Counted from the first letter of the stretch, positions 1-8,648 are shown. The stretch is 64,000 nucleotides of DNA from Glaciihabitans tibetensis (GCF_003003265.1 NZ_PVTL01000003.1:1-64000); one strand, 5' to 3'. Made by a program: numbers and translations. Notes: generated by a model not told the origin, from the letters alone.

Positions 1-417
1 CTCAGCACCATCGAGGAACTCGCCTGCACCGACGGCATCCGCCCCGTCCTCCTCGGACGCAGCGGAGAGGTCCTCTACCTCGGGCCCAAACCGCGACTAT
101 TCAGTAAATCCCAACGCAAAAGCATGAGCGTCCGCGGCGGCGGGTTCTGCGACTGGACCGGATGCACCACACCCTCCCGCCAATGCGACGCCCACCACGT
201 GATCCCCTGGTCCCGAGGCGGAAAAACAGACATCAACAACGGTGTCCTGCTCTGCCCCGAACATCACCGACAAATCCACAGATCTGCCTTCACCATCAAA
301 ATGGTCAACGGCAAACCCTTCCTCCTCGCACCCCGATGGTTAGACCCAACCCAAACCATGCGCGCCCTCGGCAAAGCCCGCTACACCACCCGCAACACCA
401 ACCACATGAACAGATAA
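1..417 (+). CDS. HNH endonuclease of the DUF222 type, C-terminal part (5' truncated)
   Basis: The frame is open from base 1, so the gene begins upstream of the window. The visible 138 residues carry an HNH/McrA-like nuclease module: GFCDWTGC supplies a cysteine pair, then CDAHHVIPW gives the HH catalytic core, followed by a GGKTDINNGVLLCPEHH segment with the closing Cys and His ligands. In actinobacteria this module usually ends a 400-500 residue protein with an N-terminal DUF222 domain, often present in many copies per genome. The role is uncertain; many are treated as selfish or recombination-associated nucleases. The methionine at 124 is internal and not the start. Confidence 0.9.
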   Translation, partial: LSTIEELACTDGIRPVLLGRSGEVLYLGPKPRLFSKSQRKSMSVRGGGFCDWTGCTTPSRQCDAHHVIPWSRGGKTDINNGVLLCPEHHRQIHRSAFTIKMVNGKPFLLAPRWLDPTQTMRALGKARYTTRNTNHMNR

Positions 418-484
418 GACGTGCGCAGGTAGGTGTGCGCACGCTGACCCGCAGACGGCGGCCTGCCGAAAGCTGCGGCCAGAC

Positions 485-862
485 CTAGAGTGCCTTGGCC
501 ACCTCGGCGGTGAACGATTCGAGGTCGCTGAGTGCACCTGACCTGCGTATGGTCTGACGGTCTTTCGACGCGCTAATCAGATCAAGCAGGTCGTCCTGTA
601 CCTCGATCGTCACCCACGAGTCGGCGGCCGACCAGTCGAGTACGATCGCACCGTTTTCCTTCGGCGTCATGTCCGGGCACCCCGCGCGCGGGGTGATCGC
701 CTCGGCGACCGCGATCGTGTTGGCTACGGTCAACTCGGACGGGGCCCACAACTGGCCCTCCGATTCCCTGGCCCAGTCGTGCACCGCGGCGATCAGGTCG
801 TTCAGCTTGAGGAGCGCGCGGATCTCTTTCATGGGCAGCGCGCCGGTTTCGGGGAAGCTCAT
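485..862 (-). CDS. Hypothetical protein, about 125 aa
   Basis: I do not recognise this protein. The start at 862 was chosen because GAGGA lies a few bases before the ATG (reading the minus strand TGAGGACCGAAATG); the frame stays open to 943 but without a comparable ribosome site. The product is soluble and acidic, with no signal peptide or membrane segment. It opens with a helical stretch (MKEIRALLKLNDL) and has a C-terminal half rich in Asp, Ser and Thr. It sits 77 bp downstream of the phosphoribosyltransferase gene on the same strand and may be co-transcribed. An overlapping forward frame (669-1025) looks like a shadow. Confidence 0.6.
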   Translation of the reverse strand: MSFPETGALPMKEIRALLKLNDLIAAVHDWARESEGQLWAPSELTVANTIAVAEAITPRAGCPDMTPKENGAIVLDWSAADSWVTIEVQDDLLDLISASKDRQTIRRSGALSDLESFTAEVAKAL

Positions 863-939
863 TTCGGTCCTCACAATCCTGGGGTATCGGAACCGACGGT
901 TCGGGTCGGACGTTAGGGCGGGCGCAAACGCTCCGCGCC

Positions 940-1635
940 TCAATTCTCCGCCTGTGGAGGCGGCACCACAAATGTCGCAGCACGGTCCAGCAGCGCGAGC
1001 ACTTCGTCGTCGGTGGTTGCCCTGAAGTCACCGTAGTGGTATCCGACGGCGAAGAAGCTATCCGGGGTGCTCACGCACTCGACGGCGTCGGCCTCGACGA
1101 TCTCGGCCAGCGCCTCCCTCGGGGCAACCGGGGTGGCGACCACCACGCGGGCGGCGCCGAGTTGCCGGGCGACCGCGCACGCTACCCGGGCCGTCGCCCC
1201 GGTAGCAACACCATCGTCGACGATGATCGCGGTGCGGCCCCGGAGGTCGCTCCGGGGCCGGCCGCTGCGGAGGCGACGAACGCGATCCTCGAGCTCGGCC
1301 CGCTCGGCCTTTTCGAGAGCCTCGACCTGACCGGGGCTCACCCCGGCGTAGGCCATCAGGGGACGATCGACGACGCGGGCACCGCCTTCGCCGATCGCCC
1401 CCATCGCCACCTCCGGCTGAAGCGGGAGCCCCAGCTTGCGCACAACAATCACGTCCAGCGGGAGGTGGAGGGCCGACGCGACCTCGAACGCCACGGGGAT
1501 ACCGCCGCGTGGGAGGCCGAGCACAACGGCCGTGCTGTCACGGAACGGCTCGAGTTTGCGGGCAAGCTGGCGTCCGGCCTCCGCGCGGTCGCGGAATACC
1601 GTGTCTGCCTGCCCGTGAAATCGAGTGCGTTCCAT
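940..1635 (-). CDS. Phosphoribosyltransferase-family protein
   Basis: 231 residues with the type I phosphoribosyltransferase fold. The PRPP-binding loop is visible as IIVDDGVATGAT at about residue 137, two acidic residues followed by small residues and a Thr. An N-terminal LGLPRGGIPVAFEVA segment and VVRKLG resemble the family of predicted phosphoribosyltransferases often found beside erythromycin-esterase or dienelactone-hydrolase genes, for which no substrate is established. It lies between a hypothetical gene and the GH3 gene, all on the minus strand. No purine or pyrimidine operon partner is next to it, so the acceptor base cannot be inferred. Confidence 0.85.
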   Translation of the reverse strand: MERTRFHGQADTVFRDRAEAGRQLARKLEPFRDSTAVVLGLPRGGIPVAFEVASALHLPLDVIVVRKLGLPLQPEVAMGAIGEGGARVVDRPLMAYAGVSPGQVEALEKAERAELEDRVRRLRSGRPRSDLRGRTAIIVDDGVATGATARVACAVARQLGAARVVVATPVAPREALAEIVEADAVECVSTPDSFFAVGYHYGDFRATTDDEVLALLDRAATFVVPPPQAEN

Positions 1636-1661
1636 GGCGGATGTCTCCTCTCAGGTCACCC

Positions 1662-4331
1662 TCAGCGCACAATCATGCTGCCAATGGGAACCGCCGACGT
1701 GACCGAGTTGCCGAGGTACAGCTGTACCGTGCCCCTTGGGGTGACGAAGCGATCCTCATCGGCGTTCCAGTACGCGAAGGACAGCGGGTCGAGGTCGATG
1801 GAGGCATTGCGTGCCCCACCCGGATCAACCGTCACCTTCGCCCACCCGGCCAGAGCTCGCTCCGGAGAATCAGCGACGCCCGGCAGCGGCCCGGTATAAA
1901 CCTGCACCACCTCGGCTCCGGTGCGTTGACCGGTATTGGTCACCCGCGCCTGAACCTTGAGCGGACCCTCCCGGAGCAGACCGTCCTGCCCGACCGGCAC
2001 CGACCGCGGAACCGCCAACGCTTCGCTGGTGAACGAGGTGTACGAGAGCCCATAACCGAAGGGGTACTTCGGCTGGAGATCCTGGTTCGCGTACCCCTTA
2101 TAGCCGACGTGGATACCCTCGCTGTACTGGGTGTCGACTCCCACGCCCGGGAACTGCTCAACGGTGCTGGTAGGCATCTGCTGCTCGTTCTGCGGGAAGG
2201 TCACCGGCAGGTGACCCGACGGGTTGACGTCGCCAAACAGGATGCGCGCGATCGCGGCGCCCTGCTGCTGTCCGCCGTACCAGGCCTGCAGGATCGCTCC
2301 CACCTCCTGGTCCCACGGATCGATCTGCACCGGCCCGCCCGTGGCGAGCACCACGATGGTGTTCGGGTTCGCCCGCGCCACCGCTCGGATCAGATCATCC
2401 TGACCCTGCGGGAGGGTGAGCGTGGGCTTGTCTGCGCCCTCGGTGGCGAGGTCGCGCACAACTACGACCGCGGCATCCGACTGCGCTGCAAGGTCCGCGG
2501 CAGCCCGCGCCTGCTCGGCAACAAACTCCGCAGGGGGAACCCAGCCGAACTTGATCTGTGACCCACCATCCGGTCCGGTCGGCACATCGTGCTCGTACTC
2601 AATCCGCACGTCGTGGGTCTCTCCTGCTCGCATCGTGACGTCCCAGGTGTTGGTCGCGAAGTCCGCCGCATCGGAAACCTCGATGACCTGGGTGCCATCG
2701 ATGTACAGGCGCGCGCTGCCCTCGGCACCGAGGGAGAACTGGTAGCTTCCATCGACGGGAGCGGTGAGGCTGCTGGTCCAGAGGGCGGACGCTTCTCCGT
2801 TGTAGGCGGAGTCAGTCTCGGGCAGTTTCGGCGACTGGGCGTTGAACGCGGGCAGGGCGACGAAGCCCATCCTGAGAGCCGCAAAGGGTTCTACGCGATT
2901 AATGCCGGGTTCACCGTCACGGGTCAGGTTGGTCCAGTATTGCGCGGTCAATCCCGCCGAACCTCCTCCCGCCGTGGTCAGCACGTCCGAGGGGACCGGC
3001 TCGGGTCCCGGCAACAGCGAGGCGCCGTTACCGATCGGGTCGGTGCCCTGCGAGTACTCCACGTCGACCGATGGTCCGACCCGGTCGCGAATGCCCTGCA
3101 GGGGTGACACGCTCGTCGTGCCCTTGACCAGCGAAGAACCACCGCCGGCAACATCGGTGTCTGCGTCTGCACCGATCACGGCGATCTTGCCCACTCCGCG
3201 CACGTTCAAAGGAAGCTGTCCGGCGTTTTTGAGCAGCACCATCGAGTTCTCAGCGATGCGCTGGGAGGTGGCCGCGTGGGCGCTCTCGTTGAACCCGTTC
3301 GTGTTCACCAGCTGGTCGAACAGGCCCAGTGCGAACATCGGCTTCAGGATGCGCAGCACCCGCACGTCGACCTCGTCTTCGCTGATGGTGCCATCGTTCA
3401 CCAGGTCGAGCAGGGTCTGGCCGTAGTGGAAGTTCGACGGCTGCTCCTGGTCGAGTCCGGCTTCCCACGACTCGAGCGTTGTGTGGGTTGCGTTGTAGTC
3501 GCTCATCACAAAGCCATCGAAGCCCATCTGCTCGCGCAGGATTGTGGTGAGCAACTCGGGGTTCTCACAGGCCCAGATGCCGTTGATTTTGTTGAAGGCA
3601 CACATGGCGCTGGCAGGGTGACCGTCCTTCACTGCCTTCGCGATCGGGCGGTTGAACACCTCCTGATATGCACGCTCCGAGACAACGGCATTGCCGCCCA
3701 CGAGGCGGTTAGCCTCCTGGTTGTAGGCCGAAAGGTGTTTGATGTCGGCGAGCACCGGATTCGTCTGGATTCCGGTGATCTGTCGGGATGCCATCACACC
3801 GGACAGCATCGGATCTTCGCCGAAGGCCTCGAAGCCACGGCCCGCCCGGGGGTCGCGGAAGATGTCGGCGGCGGGGGACAGGAACACATTGTGCCCCGTG
3901 GTGAACGCCTCGTTGCCCGCGGTGCGTCCAAACTCCTCCGCGAGGTCGCCGCTCCACGCCGCCGCAAGAGCGATTGGGGCGGGCATCGCCGTAGCGCCAC
4001 CCTCGTTGACGTCCTGGTTGGCAACGCGCACCCCAGCGGGGCCATCGGCCATGGTGAGGGCGGGAATACCCAGGCGCTCGATCGGAGCGTTGTAGAAGCC
4101 GTAGTCGAAGCTGACTTCCCCGTGGAGCATGTCGATCTTCTCCTCGAGGGTCATGCGGTCGAGCAGTTCCTCCGCCCGTCGTTGCGCGGAGCGGGAATCG
4201 TTCCAGTCGGCTGCCATCGCGGCCGAGGCGGGAATGGTCAGGGCGGTTATGGTGAGAACGGCGATGCCGGCACGCACAATGCGCCGCCTCCGCCGTGAGT
4301 GAAGCGCGTGTGATTCCTGTATTTGATGCAC
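1662..4331 (-). CDS. Secreted glycoside hydrolase family 3 beta-glucosidase with PA14 insert
   Basis: 889 residues. Start is GTG at 4331, preceded by GAGGGG at a suitable distance. A signal peptide occupies about residues 1-40 (arginine-rich n-region, hydrophobic core, cut near SAAMA/AD). The GH3 N-terminal barrel follows, with the KH motif at residues 198-199 and the catalytic nucleophile Asp278 in GFVMSDYNATH. The C-terminal GH3 domain is interrupted by a PA14-like carbohydrate-binding insert at about residues 450-590, and a fibronectin-like domain closes the protein (VVQVYTGP onward). The product should hydrolyse beta-glucosides or oligosaccharides outside the membrane. The promoter region holds three G/C dyads described separately. 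Confidence 0.93.
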   Translation of the reverse strand: MHQIQESHALHSRRRRRIVRAGIAVLTITALTIPASAAMAADWNDSRSAQRRAEELLDRMTLEEKIDMLHGEVSFDYGFYNAPIERLGIPALTMADGPAGVRVANQDVNEGGATAMPAPIALAAAWSGDLAEEFGRTAGNEAFTTGHNVFLSPAADIFRDPRAGRGFEAFGEDPMLSGVMASRQITGIQTNPVLADIKHLSAYNQEANRLVGGNAVVSERAYQEVFNRPIAKAVKDGHPASAMCAFNKINGIWACENPELLTTILREQMGFDGFVMSDYNATHTTLESWEAGLDQEQPSNFHYGQTLLDLVNDGTISEDEVDVRVLRILKPMFALGLFDQLVNTNGFNESAHAATSQRIAENSMVLLKNAGQLPLNVRGVGKIAVIGADADTDVAGGGSSLVKGTTSVSPLQGIRDRVGPSVDVEYSQGTDPIGNGASLLPGPEPVPSDVLTTAGGGSAGLTAQYWTNLTRDGEPGINRVEPFAALRMGFVALPAFNAQSPKLPETDSAYNGEASALWTSSLTAPVDGSYQFSLGAEGSARLYIDGTQVIEVSDAADFATNTWDVTMRAGETHDVRIEYEHDVPTGPDGGSQIKFGWVPPAEFVAEQARAAADLAAQSDAAVVVVRDLATEGADKPTLTLPQGQDDLIRAVARANPNTIVVLATGGPVQIDPWDQEVGAILQAWYGGQQQGAAIARILFGDVNPSGHLPVTFPQNEQQMPTSTVEQFPGVGVDTQYSEGIHVGYKGYANQDLQPKYPFGYGLSYTSFTSEALAVPRSVPVGQDGLLREGPLKVQARVTNTGQRTGAEVVQVYTGPLPGVADSPERALAGWAKVTVDPGGARNASIDLDPLSFAYWNADEDRFVTPRGTVQLYLGNSVTSAVPIGSMIVR

Positions 4332-4385
4332 GGAAATGTCCCCTCAGCGTCGTTGCTTGGATCCGGCGAGATACGTCGATCATGG

Positions 4386-4485
4386 CCCCCATTTGGGGGG
4401 TATACAGAAAGGTTAGGCACGCCCCCGCGGGGTGGGTCAAGAACTTTCTTCTATTCGACAGCTGTTGGACGCCCCAAACTGGGGG
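4386..4485. promoter_or_regulatory. Cluster of three G/C inverted repeats upstream of the GH3 gene
   Basis: Three dyads lie in 100 bp upstream of the GH3 start: CCCCCATTTGGGGG at 4386-4399, CCCCGCGGGG at 4423-4432 and CCCCAAACTGGGG at 4472-4484. The first and third are the same motif in opposite orientation (CCCCA, optional G, TTTGGGG), with centres about 85 bp apart, close to eight helical turns. This geometry suits an operator pair for a looping repressor, though no cognate regulator is adjacent. A TTGACC hexamer lies on the minus strand at 4435-4440. Function is inference. Confidence 0.4.
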
Positions 4486-4692
4486 TGAGAGATGTTGACC
4501 AGTGCGTTGCGTAAGAAATTCTCGCCTTGTAGGTTCTAGGTCAATCCGAATAACTACCCGACGGGCCACCCACTAAATCCTGTTGTGGTGCGCCCCAGTG
4601 TCGAGGCGGCCTGCCCGCGTCGCCAGCCGCAATGGCTGGCGGATCGGCTGGCTCCCGTCACGATGCACAGCGCGCGCGTGAAAGGGAAGCTC

Positions 4693-5076
4693 ATGGGACG
4701 TTTACTGTACGGAGACTCCGGTCTCATAGTCGAGTTCGACGACCGGACGCTGATGCACGTTCATCTGGTGATTGGTGCGAAACTTCGCCGACGCGAGGCA
4801 TTCTTCTTCACCTGGAAGGATGACCCGGCCGCGGGCAGCGGTCGGAGCAGTATCTGGCTGGACAGCTCGATTCCGCTCTACTTCAAGTTCGCGTCGAACG
4901 TGCGCCACCCGGTCAATCGGGAGTGGCTCGAAGCTCTCACCGCGTCGGCCAACCAGCCGCAGGGCATGCACCTCCTCCCGGAACCCTCGGCGGCTTCGCC
5001 CGGAGTGACAGTGTCGCCCGGGGTGCAGTTGCCGCTCGCTCACACCACCCAGATGCCCGCAAGATCGCGGCGGTAA
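4693..5076 (+). CDS. DUF7882-like small protein of Microbacteriaceae
   Basis: 127 residues from ATG 4693, chosen because AAAGGGAAG lies just before it and because the family characteristically begins MGRLLYGD; the frame is open back to 4585. Visible family features are EFDDRTLMHVHLVIGAKLRR, the FTWKDD segment, and SSIWLDSSIPLYFKF. Many close relatives in Microbacteriaceae databases carry the misleading name ATP-dependent DNA ligase, but this protein is far too short for a ligase and lacks the KxDG lysine motif. Cytoplasmic, function unknown. The C-terminal 30 residues are low complexity. The family assignment is from memory. Confidence 0.75.
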   Translation: MGRLLYGDSGLIVEFDDRTLMHVHLVIGAKLRRREAFFFTWKDDPAAGSGRSSIWLDSSIPLYFKFASNVRHPVNREWLEALTASANQPQGMHLLPEPSAASPGVTVSPGVQLPLAHTTQMPARSRR

Positions 5077-5253
5077 CCCCGCGAGATCGCGGCGGTAAAT
5101 AAACGCCGAAGCGTCACTAATTTCCTATTGTGTATTGGAAGTTACGCGCCTACTATCAATTCCCAGAACGTGGTTGCCGGGGAGGCGGCTCGTTTCGGGC
5201 ACGGCTTCGGAAGGCTCGCCAGGGTGGCGGCGCGGGGTCGCGCCTCTCGGGTG

Positions 5254-5901
5254 ATGATGAAAAAACGTGTAGCGATATGGTGCGCCGTGCTGTCGGCCGC
5301 GTTGGTCGCCGGTTTACCTGGTGCAGGGTGGATGCCGGCGGCCCATGCTGCGGCGCCTACGAGCCAGTCGGTGGGCGCAGTTCGCGCGTCCGCGGCGCTG
5401 GCGAGCGGATGCGCCGCGGGTGACGCCGGCGTCGGGTACGGAGCAGCGCCTTCTCTGGTATCGGGGGGTGGGGTAGCGGGCACGACCAGTGCCGACCTCG
5501 CTGCCTTTGGTGCGCGGTTCAACGCGATTCGAGCCAGTGCGTGTCTTCCGCCGATACCACCGTCGAATATCCGGTACGACGACTGTTTGCAGCAGCGCCT
5601 GTTCTGGGTCGCGGAGGATCCGAGCACCAACCGAGGCAGTGCGTGGGGGCATCAGCCCACGCGCAGCGACGGAGCCGCCGTCGTCGGCTGCGATGGCAAC
5701 CTCGCGGGCGGCAGCGGGTATACGGGAGCAACCGCCGCCGACCGGTGGTGGCAATCGCCGTCCCATCAACAGTCGCTCTACCGGCCCGCCTCAACAGCGA
5801 ACGCCGCGTCCATCTGCATCGGATTTGCGATGACCCACGGCGGCCTGCCGAATGAACCGGCGAGCTTCGCGCGCGCCGCCGCCGTGCGCTACGCGTGCTG
5901 A
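5254..5901 (+). CDS. Secreted CAP-like (SCP/PR-1) protein
   Basis: 215 residues from ATG 5254 (a GTG at 5251 is an alternative). MMKKRVAIWC followed by a hydrophobic core and the A-x-A site near AAHAAAP gives a signal peptide of about 30 residues. The mature part resembles the cysteine-rich CAP/SCP fold: FNAIRASACLPPI near the domain start, a central GHQPTRSDG segment, then TAADRWWQSPSHQQSL, which matches the usual W..S..H..N-like helix, and a final ICIGFAMT strand. Several cysteines could form disulfides. The precise function of bacterial CAP proteins is mostly unknown. The 14-bp tandem repeat begins at its stop codon. Confidence 0.65.
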   Translation: MMKKRVAIWCAVLSAALVAGLPGAGWMPAAHAAAPTSQSVGAVRASAALASGCAAGDAGVGYGAAPSLVSGGGVAGTTSADLAAFGARFNAIRASACLPPIPPSNIRYDDCLQQRLFWVAEDPSTNRGSAWGHQPTRSDGAAVVGCDGNLAGGSGYTGATAADRWWQSPSHQQSLYRPASTANAASICIGFAMTHGGLPNEPASFARAAAVRYAC

Positions 5902-5908
5902 ACCACTA

Positions 5909-5992
5909 CCCGTGCTGACCCGCGCGCGCTGACTAGGCCGTGCTGACCCGGCCGTGCTGACTAGGCCGTGCTGACCCGGCCGTGCTGACCAG
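5909..5992. repeat. 14-bp tandem repeat, six units, after the CAP-like gene
   Basis: Six head-to-tail copies of a 14-bp unit, GCCGTGCTGACCCG, alternating in part with a CTAG-ended variant. Units 3 to 6 (5937-5992) are nearly perfect; the first two (5909-5936) are degenerate. The unit resembles the end of the preceding gene (GCGTGCTGAACC, holding its TGA stop), as if the stop-codon region had been copied by slippage. The unit length is not a multiple of three, so the array would place TGA in successive frames. Confidence 0.9.
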
Positions 5993-6045
5993 CGGCAGTG
6001 GCTAGCATTAGCTCGGCGCCCAGAACGGTCTGGGCAGACGGGCGG

Positions 6046-7035
6046 ATGACGGTGGCAGAAACAATCGGCTGGGGAATCCTCGGCACGGGCTCGATCGCGA
6101 ACATGTTCGCCACTGACCTTGTGGAAAACGGTTTCACGATCGCGGCGGTCGGTTCGCGGTCTCAGACCACGGCAAACGACTTCGCCGCGACGTACAACAT
6201 TCCGGCCGCCTACGGCAGCTACGAAGAGCTTGTCGCCGATCCCACCGTGCAGGCGATCTACGTCTCGACGCCGCACCCGTTCCACGCGGAGAACGCCGCG
6301 CTCGCGCTGAACGCGGGCAAGCATGTGCTGGTGGAGAAGCCGTTCACGCTCAACGCGGCGGAGGCTCGCACCGTGGTCGAGCTCGCGGAGTCACGCGGTC
6401 TTGTCGTGCTTGAGGCGATGTGGACGCGGTGGCTTCCGCACATGGTGCGCCTGCGCGAGGTCATCGCCGAGGGGCTCATCGGTGAGGTGCGCACGCTGCT
6501 CGCCGACCACAACCAGATGCTGTCGACCGATCCGGCCAGCCGCATCAACGCCATCGCGCTCGGCGGCGGAGCGCTCCTCGACCTCGGAATTTACCCGGTC
6601 TCTTTCGCCTGGGACATCCTGGGCGAGCCGAGCTCCATCGCTGCCATCTCCAGTCCGACCGCAACCGGTGTTGACCGGCAGACCGCGATCATGCTCGGCT
6701 ATCCCGACGGAAAGCAGGCCGTGCTGCACACCGCCCTCGACACGCGTGGACCCAACACCGCATCGGTGCTGGGCACCCAGGGCTGGATCGAGATCGCCGG
6801 CATCTGGTACACCCCCACCAGCTTCGTCGTCTACAACAGCGAGAACGAGGTGATCGAGGGCTTCGAGGTCGACGTGGTGAGCCGCGGCATGCAGTACCAG
6901 GCGTGGGAGATGGAGAGACTGATCGCCTCCGGCGCGACCGCGGGCACGGTGCTGCCGCCGGCAGAAAGTGTCGCAATCATGGAGACCCTTGATGCGATAC
7001 GAGCCGCGATCGGCCTGCGTTACCCAGGGGAGTAA
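6046..7035 (+). CDS. Gfo/Idh/MocA-family oxidoreductase
   Basis: 329 residues. The N-terminal Rossmann domain shows GILGTGSIA at about residues 8-16 for NAD(P) binding, YVSTPHPFHAENA, and the family signature VLVEKPFTLNA with its catalytic-region EKP lysine. The C-terminal substrate domain includes GGGALLDLGIYPVSFAWDILG, where the Asp and Tyr near the active site are preserved. Such enzymes oxidise or reduce sugars, inositols or their phosphates; the substrate is not evident here. ATG 6046 fits the alignment best, with GTG 6052 as an alternative. The gene follows the 14-bp repeat and is followed after 25 bp by the PBP4-like gene. Confidence 0.88.
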   Translation: MTVAETIGWGILGTGSIANMFATDLVENGFTIAAVGSRSQTTANDFAATYNIPAAYGSYEELVADPTVQAIYVSTPHPFHAENAALALNAGKHVLVEKPFTLNAAEARTVVELAESRGLVVLEAMWTRWLPHMVRLREVIAEGLIGEVRTLLADHNQMLSTDPASRINAIALGGGALLDLGIYPVSFAWDILGEPSSIAAISSPTATGVDRQTAIMLGYPDGKQAVLHTALDTRGPNTASVLGTQGWIEIAGIWYTPTSFVVYNSENEVIEGFEVDVVSRGMQYQAWEMERLIASGATAGTVLPPAESVAIMETLDAIRAAIGLRYPGE

Positions 7036-7047
7036 AACCACGGCCGG

Positions 7048-7061
7048 TACTATAGACGGCG
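7048..7061 (+). promoter_or_regulatory. Candidate -10 element giving a leaderless transcript
   Basis: TACTAT at 7048-7053 is followed by exactly seven bases before the GTG at 7061, so transcription would start on or next to the start codon. No Shine-Dalgarno sequence precedes this GTG. The -35 position is not convincing. Leaderless mRNAs are common in actinobacteria, but this assignment is inference from spacing alone. Confidence 0.45.
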
Positions 7062-8632
7062 TGACCGAACCAGACGATGACCAGAATCGCCCGGTAACAC
7101 CCCGGGCAAATCCTGCCCCGGTGTGGCCGAGCACGAGCGACGATCACGGTCGTGGCGCTCCGCTGGCTCCCCGTCGGTTCGCCCTCACCGCCGCGGAACT
7201 GTCGGCCGATTACCCCTCGTTCGACGCCAATGACGGCGATCTGCCGCGCGTCAGCTTTTTCGCCAAGCACCGGCTCGCCGTGCGGATCACCGCTCTGGTT
7301 GTGGTGTTTCTGCTGCTGGTCGCCGGTGCCGCCGCCCTCGGCTACACGGCGGGGCAGGAAGCCGCCGCCAACGTGCCCGCGCCGGTCGAGCCCGCGCGTG
7401 CTGTGCCCGCGATCGTTCCCGCCGCCGTGCCCGTGCGCACGTGCAGCGTCAGCGGCGCGGCCACCGCCGCGCAATTGGGCACGCTGCACGCTCAGGTCAC
7501 GCGCGCCGACAACGGTGAGGTGCTGTTTTCCCGCCTGCCCGACGCCGTACTGCAGCCAGGTTCAGCCGCTGCCGTGATCACGGCAGCGGCGGCGGTCGCA
7601 AAGCTGGGCGCCGACTTTCAGCTGACCACGACCGTCGTCGACAGCACGACGCCCGGCACGATCGTGCTGGTCGGGCGCGGCGACGCAACGCTGTCGTCAT
7701 TACCCGAGGGCCAGCAGAGCGTCTACGCGGACGCTCCGTCGATGAGCACGCTCGCCGCGGCAACGCTCACGACCTACCAGGCCGCGCACCCCGACGTTCC
7801 GATTACCAACGTCGTGCTTGACGCCACCTACTGGGACAAGGCCGATCGCTGGAACAGTGGCTGGGACCGCGACCTGCAGACCGGCGGAACACTGTCTGAG
7901 GTGACGGCCCTGCAGGTCGACGGCGACCGAGCCGATCCGACCGCGCAGACGAGTGCCCGCAGCACCGATCCCATCGGTCGCGCCGGTGAGGTGTTTGTGC
8001 AGGCGCTCGGGCTCAACCCCGATGCGATCACGGTGAGCGAGGGGGCGGCCGAGACCGGAGCGCCCGTGCTCGCCGAGGTGAGCTCCCAGCCCCTGTCGAC
8101 GCTCGTGGGGCAGATGCTGCTCCAGAATGACGCGACCCTCGCCGAGATGCTCGCGCGGGTGCTGTCGGTGGAGTCCGAGTTCAGTGGCTCGGCCGCGTCG
8201 CTGCAGCAGGCGATTCCGCAGGCGCTGCAGGGACTCGGCCTCGCCACCGGCGAGTTGACGGTGCGGGACGGTTCGGGCCTCAGCCGCGACAATTCCGTCT
8301 CCGCCCAATTTATGGCGAGCGTGATGGCCGCGGTCGCCTCCAACGAGGCCGTCGCGACGGTTCTGACGTCACTCAGCGTCGCCGGCGAGACCGGAACCCT
8401 CGCGGCCCGGTTCGCCGACGACAGCGCCCCCGCCGTCGGAGCGATCTCCGGTGTCGCAGGATCCCTCGACGGCAGCCGTTCCCTCGCCGGGGTAATCAGC
8501 GCGCCAGACGGTACCGTGCTCAGCTTCTCGCTCATCGCCGTCGGCGGGGGTGTGGCAGACGACGCCGACGCCGCCCTCGACACTCTGGCCGCGTCGCTGT
8601 ACGGCTGCGGAAATAACCTGTCCAACTTCTAA
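7061..8632 (+). CDS. Membrane-anchored PBP4-like (DacB family, S13) protein, probably catalytically inactive
   Basis: 523 residues from GTG 7061. A cytoplasmic N-terminus of about 70 residues precedes one membrane segment (about 72-95), then a periplasmic domain laid out like D-Ala-D-Ala carboxypeptidase/endopeptidase PBP4. The first motif, normally P-A-S-x-x-K, reads PGSAAAVITAAAAV, so the serine (S168) stays but the lysine is alanine (A171). DGSGLSRDN at 403-411 keeps the SxN-region fold. The segment aligned to KTGTLxGxxSLAGY reads VAGSLDGSRSLAGV at 465, losing the second lysine. An enzyme lacking both lysines should not acylate, so a structural or regulatory role is more likely. Confidence 0.85.
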   Translation: MTEPDDDQNRPVTPRANPAPVWPSTSDDHGRGAPLAPRRFALTAAELSADYPSFDANDGDLPRVSFFAKHRLAVRITALVVVFLLLVAGAAALGYTAGQEAAANVPAPVEPARAVPAIVPAAVPVRTCSVSGAATAAQLGTLHAQVTRADNGEVLFSRLPDAVLQPGSAAAVITAAAAVAKLGADFQLTTTVVDSTTPGTIVLVGRGDATLSSLPEGQQSVYADAPSMSTLAAATLTTYQAAHPDVPITNVVLDATYWDKADRWNSGWDRDLQTGGTLSEVTALQVDGDRADPTAQTSARSTDPIGRAGEVFVQALGLNPDAITVSEGAAETGAPVLAEVSSQPLSTLVGQMLLQNDATLAEMLARVLSVESEFSGSAASLQQAIPQALQGLGLATGELTVRDGSGLSRDNSVSAQFMASVMAAVASNEAVATVLTSLSVAGETGTLAARFADDSAPAVGAISGVAGSLDGSRSLAGVISAPDGTVLSFSLIAVGGGVADDADAALDTLAASLYGCGNNLSNF

Positions 8633-8648
8633 CTCCCGGATGGTCTCC

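Noticed and set aside
1036..2561. Long plus-strand frames opposite the phosphoribosyltransferase and GH3 genes
   Set aside because: Both minus-strand genes have diagnostic motifs; the plus-strand frames are shadows.
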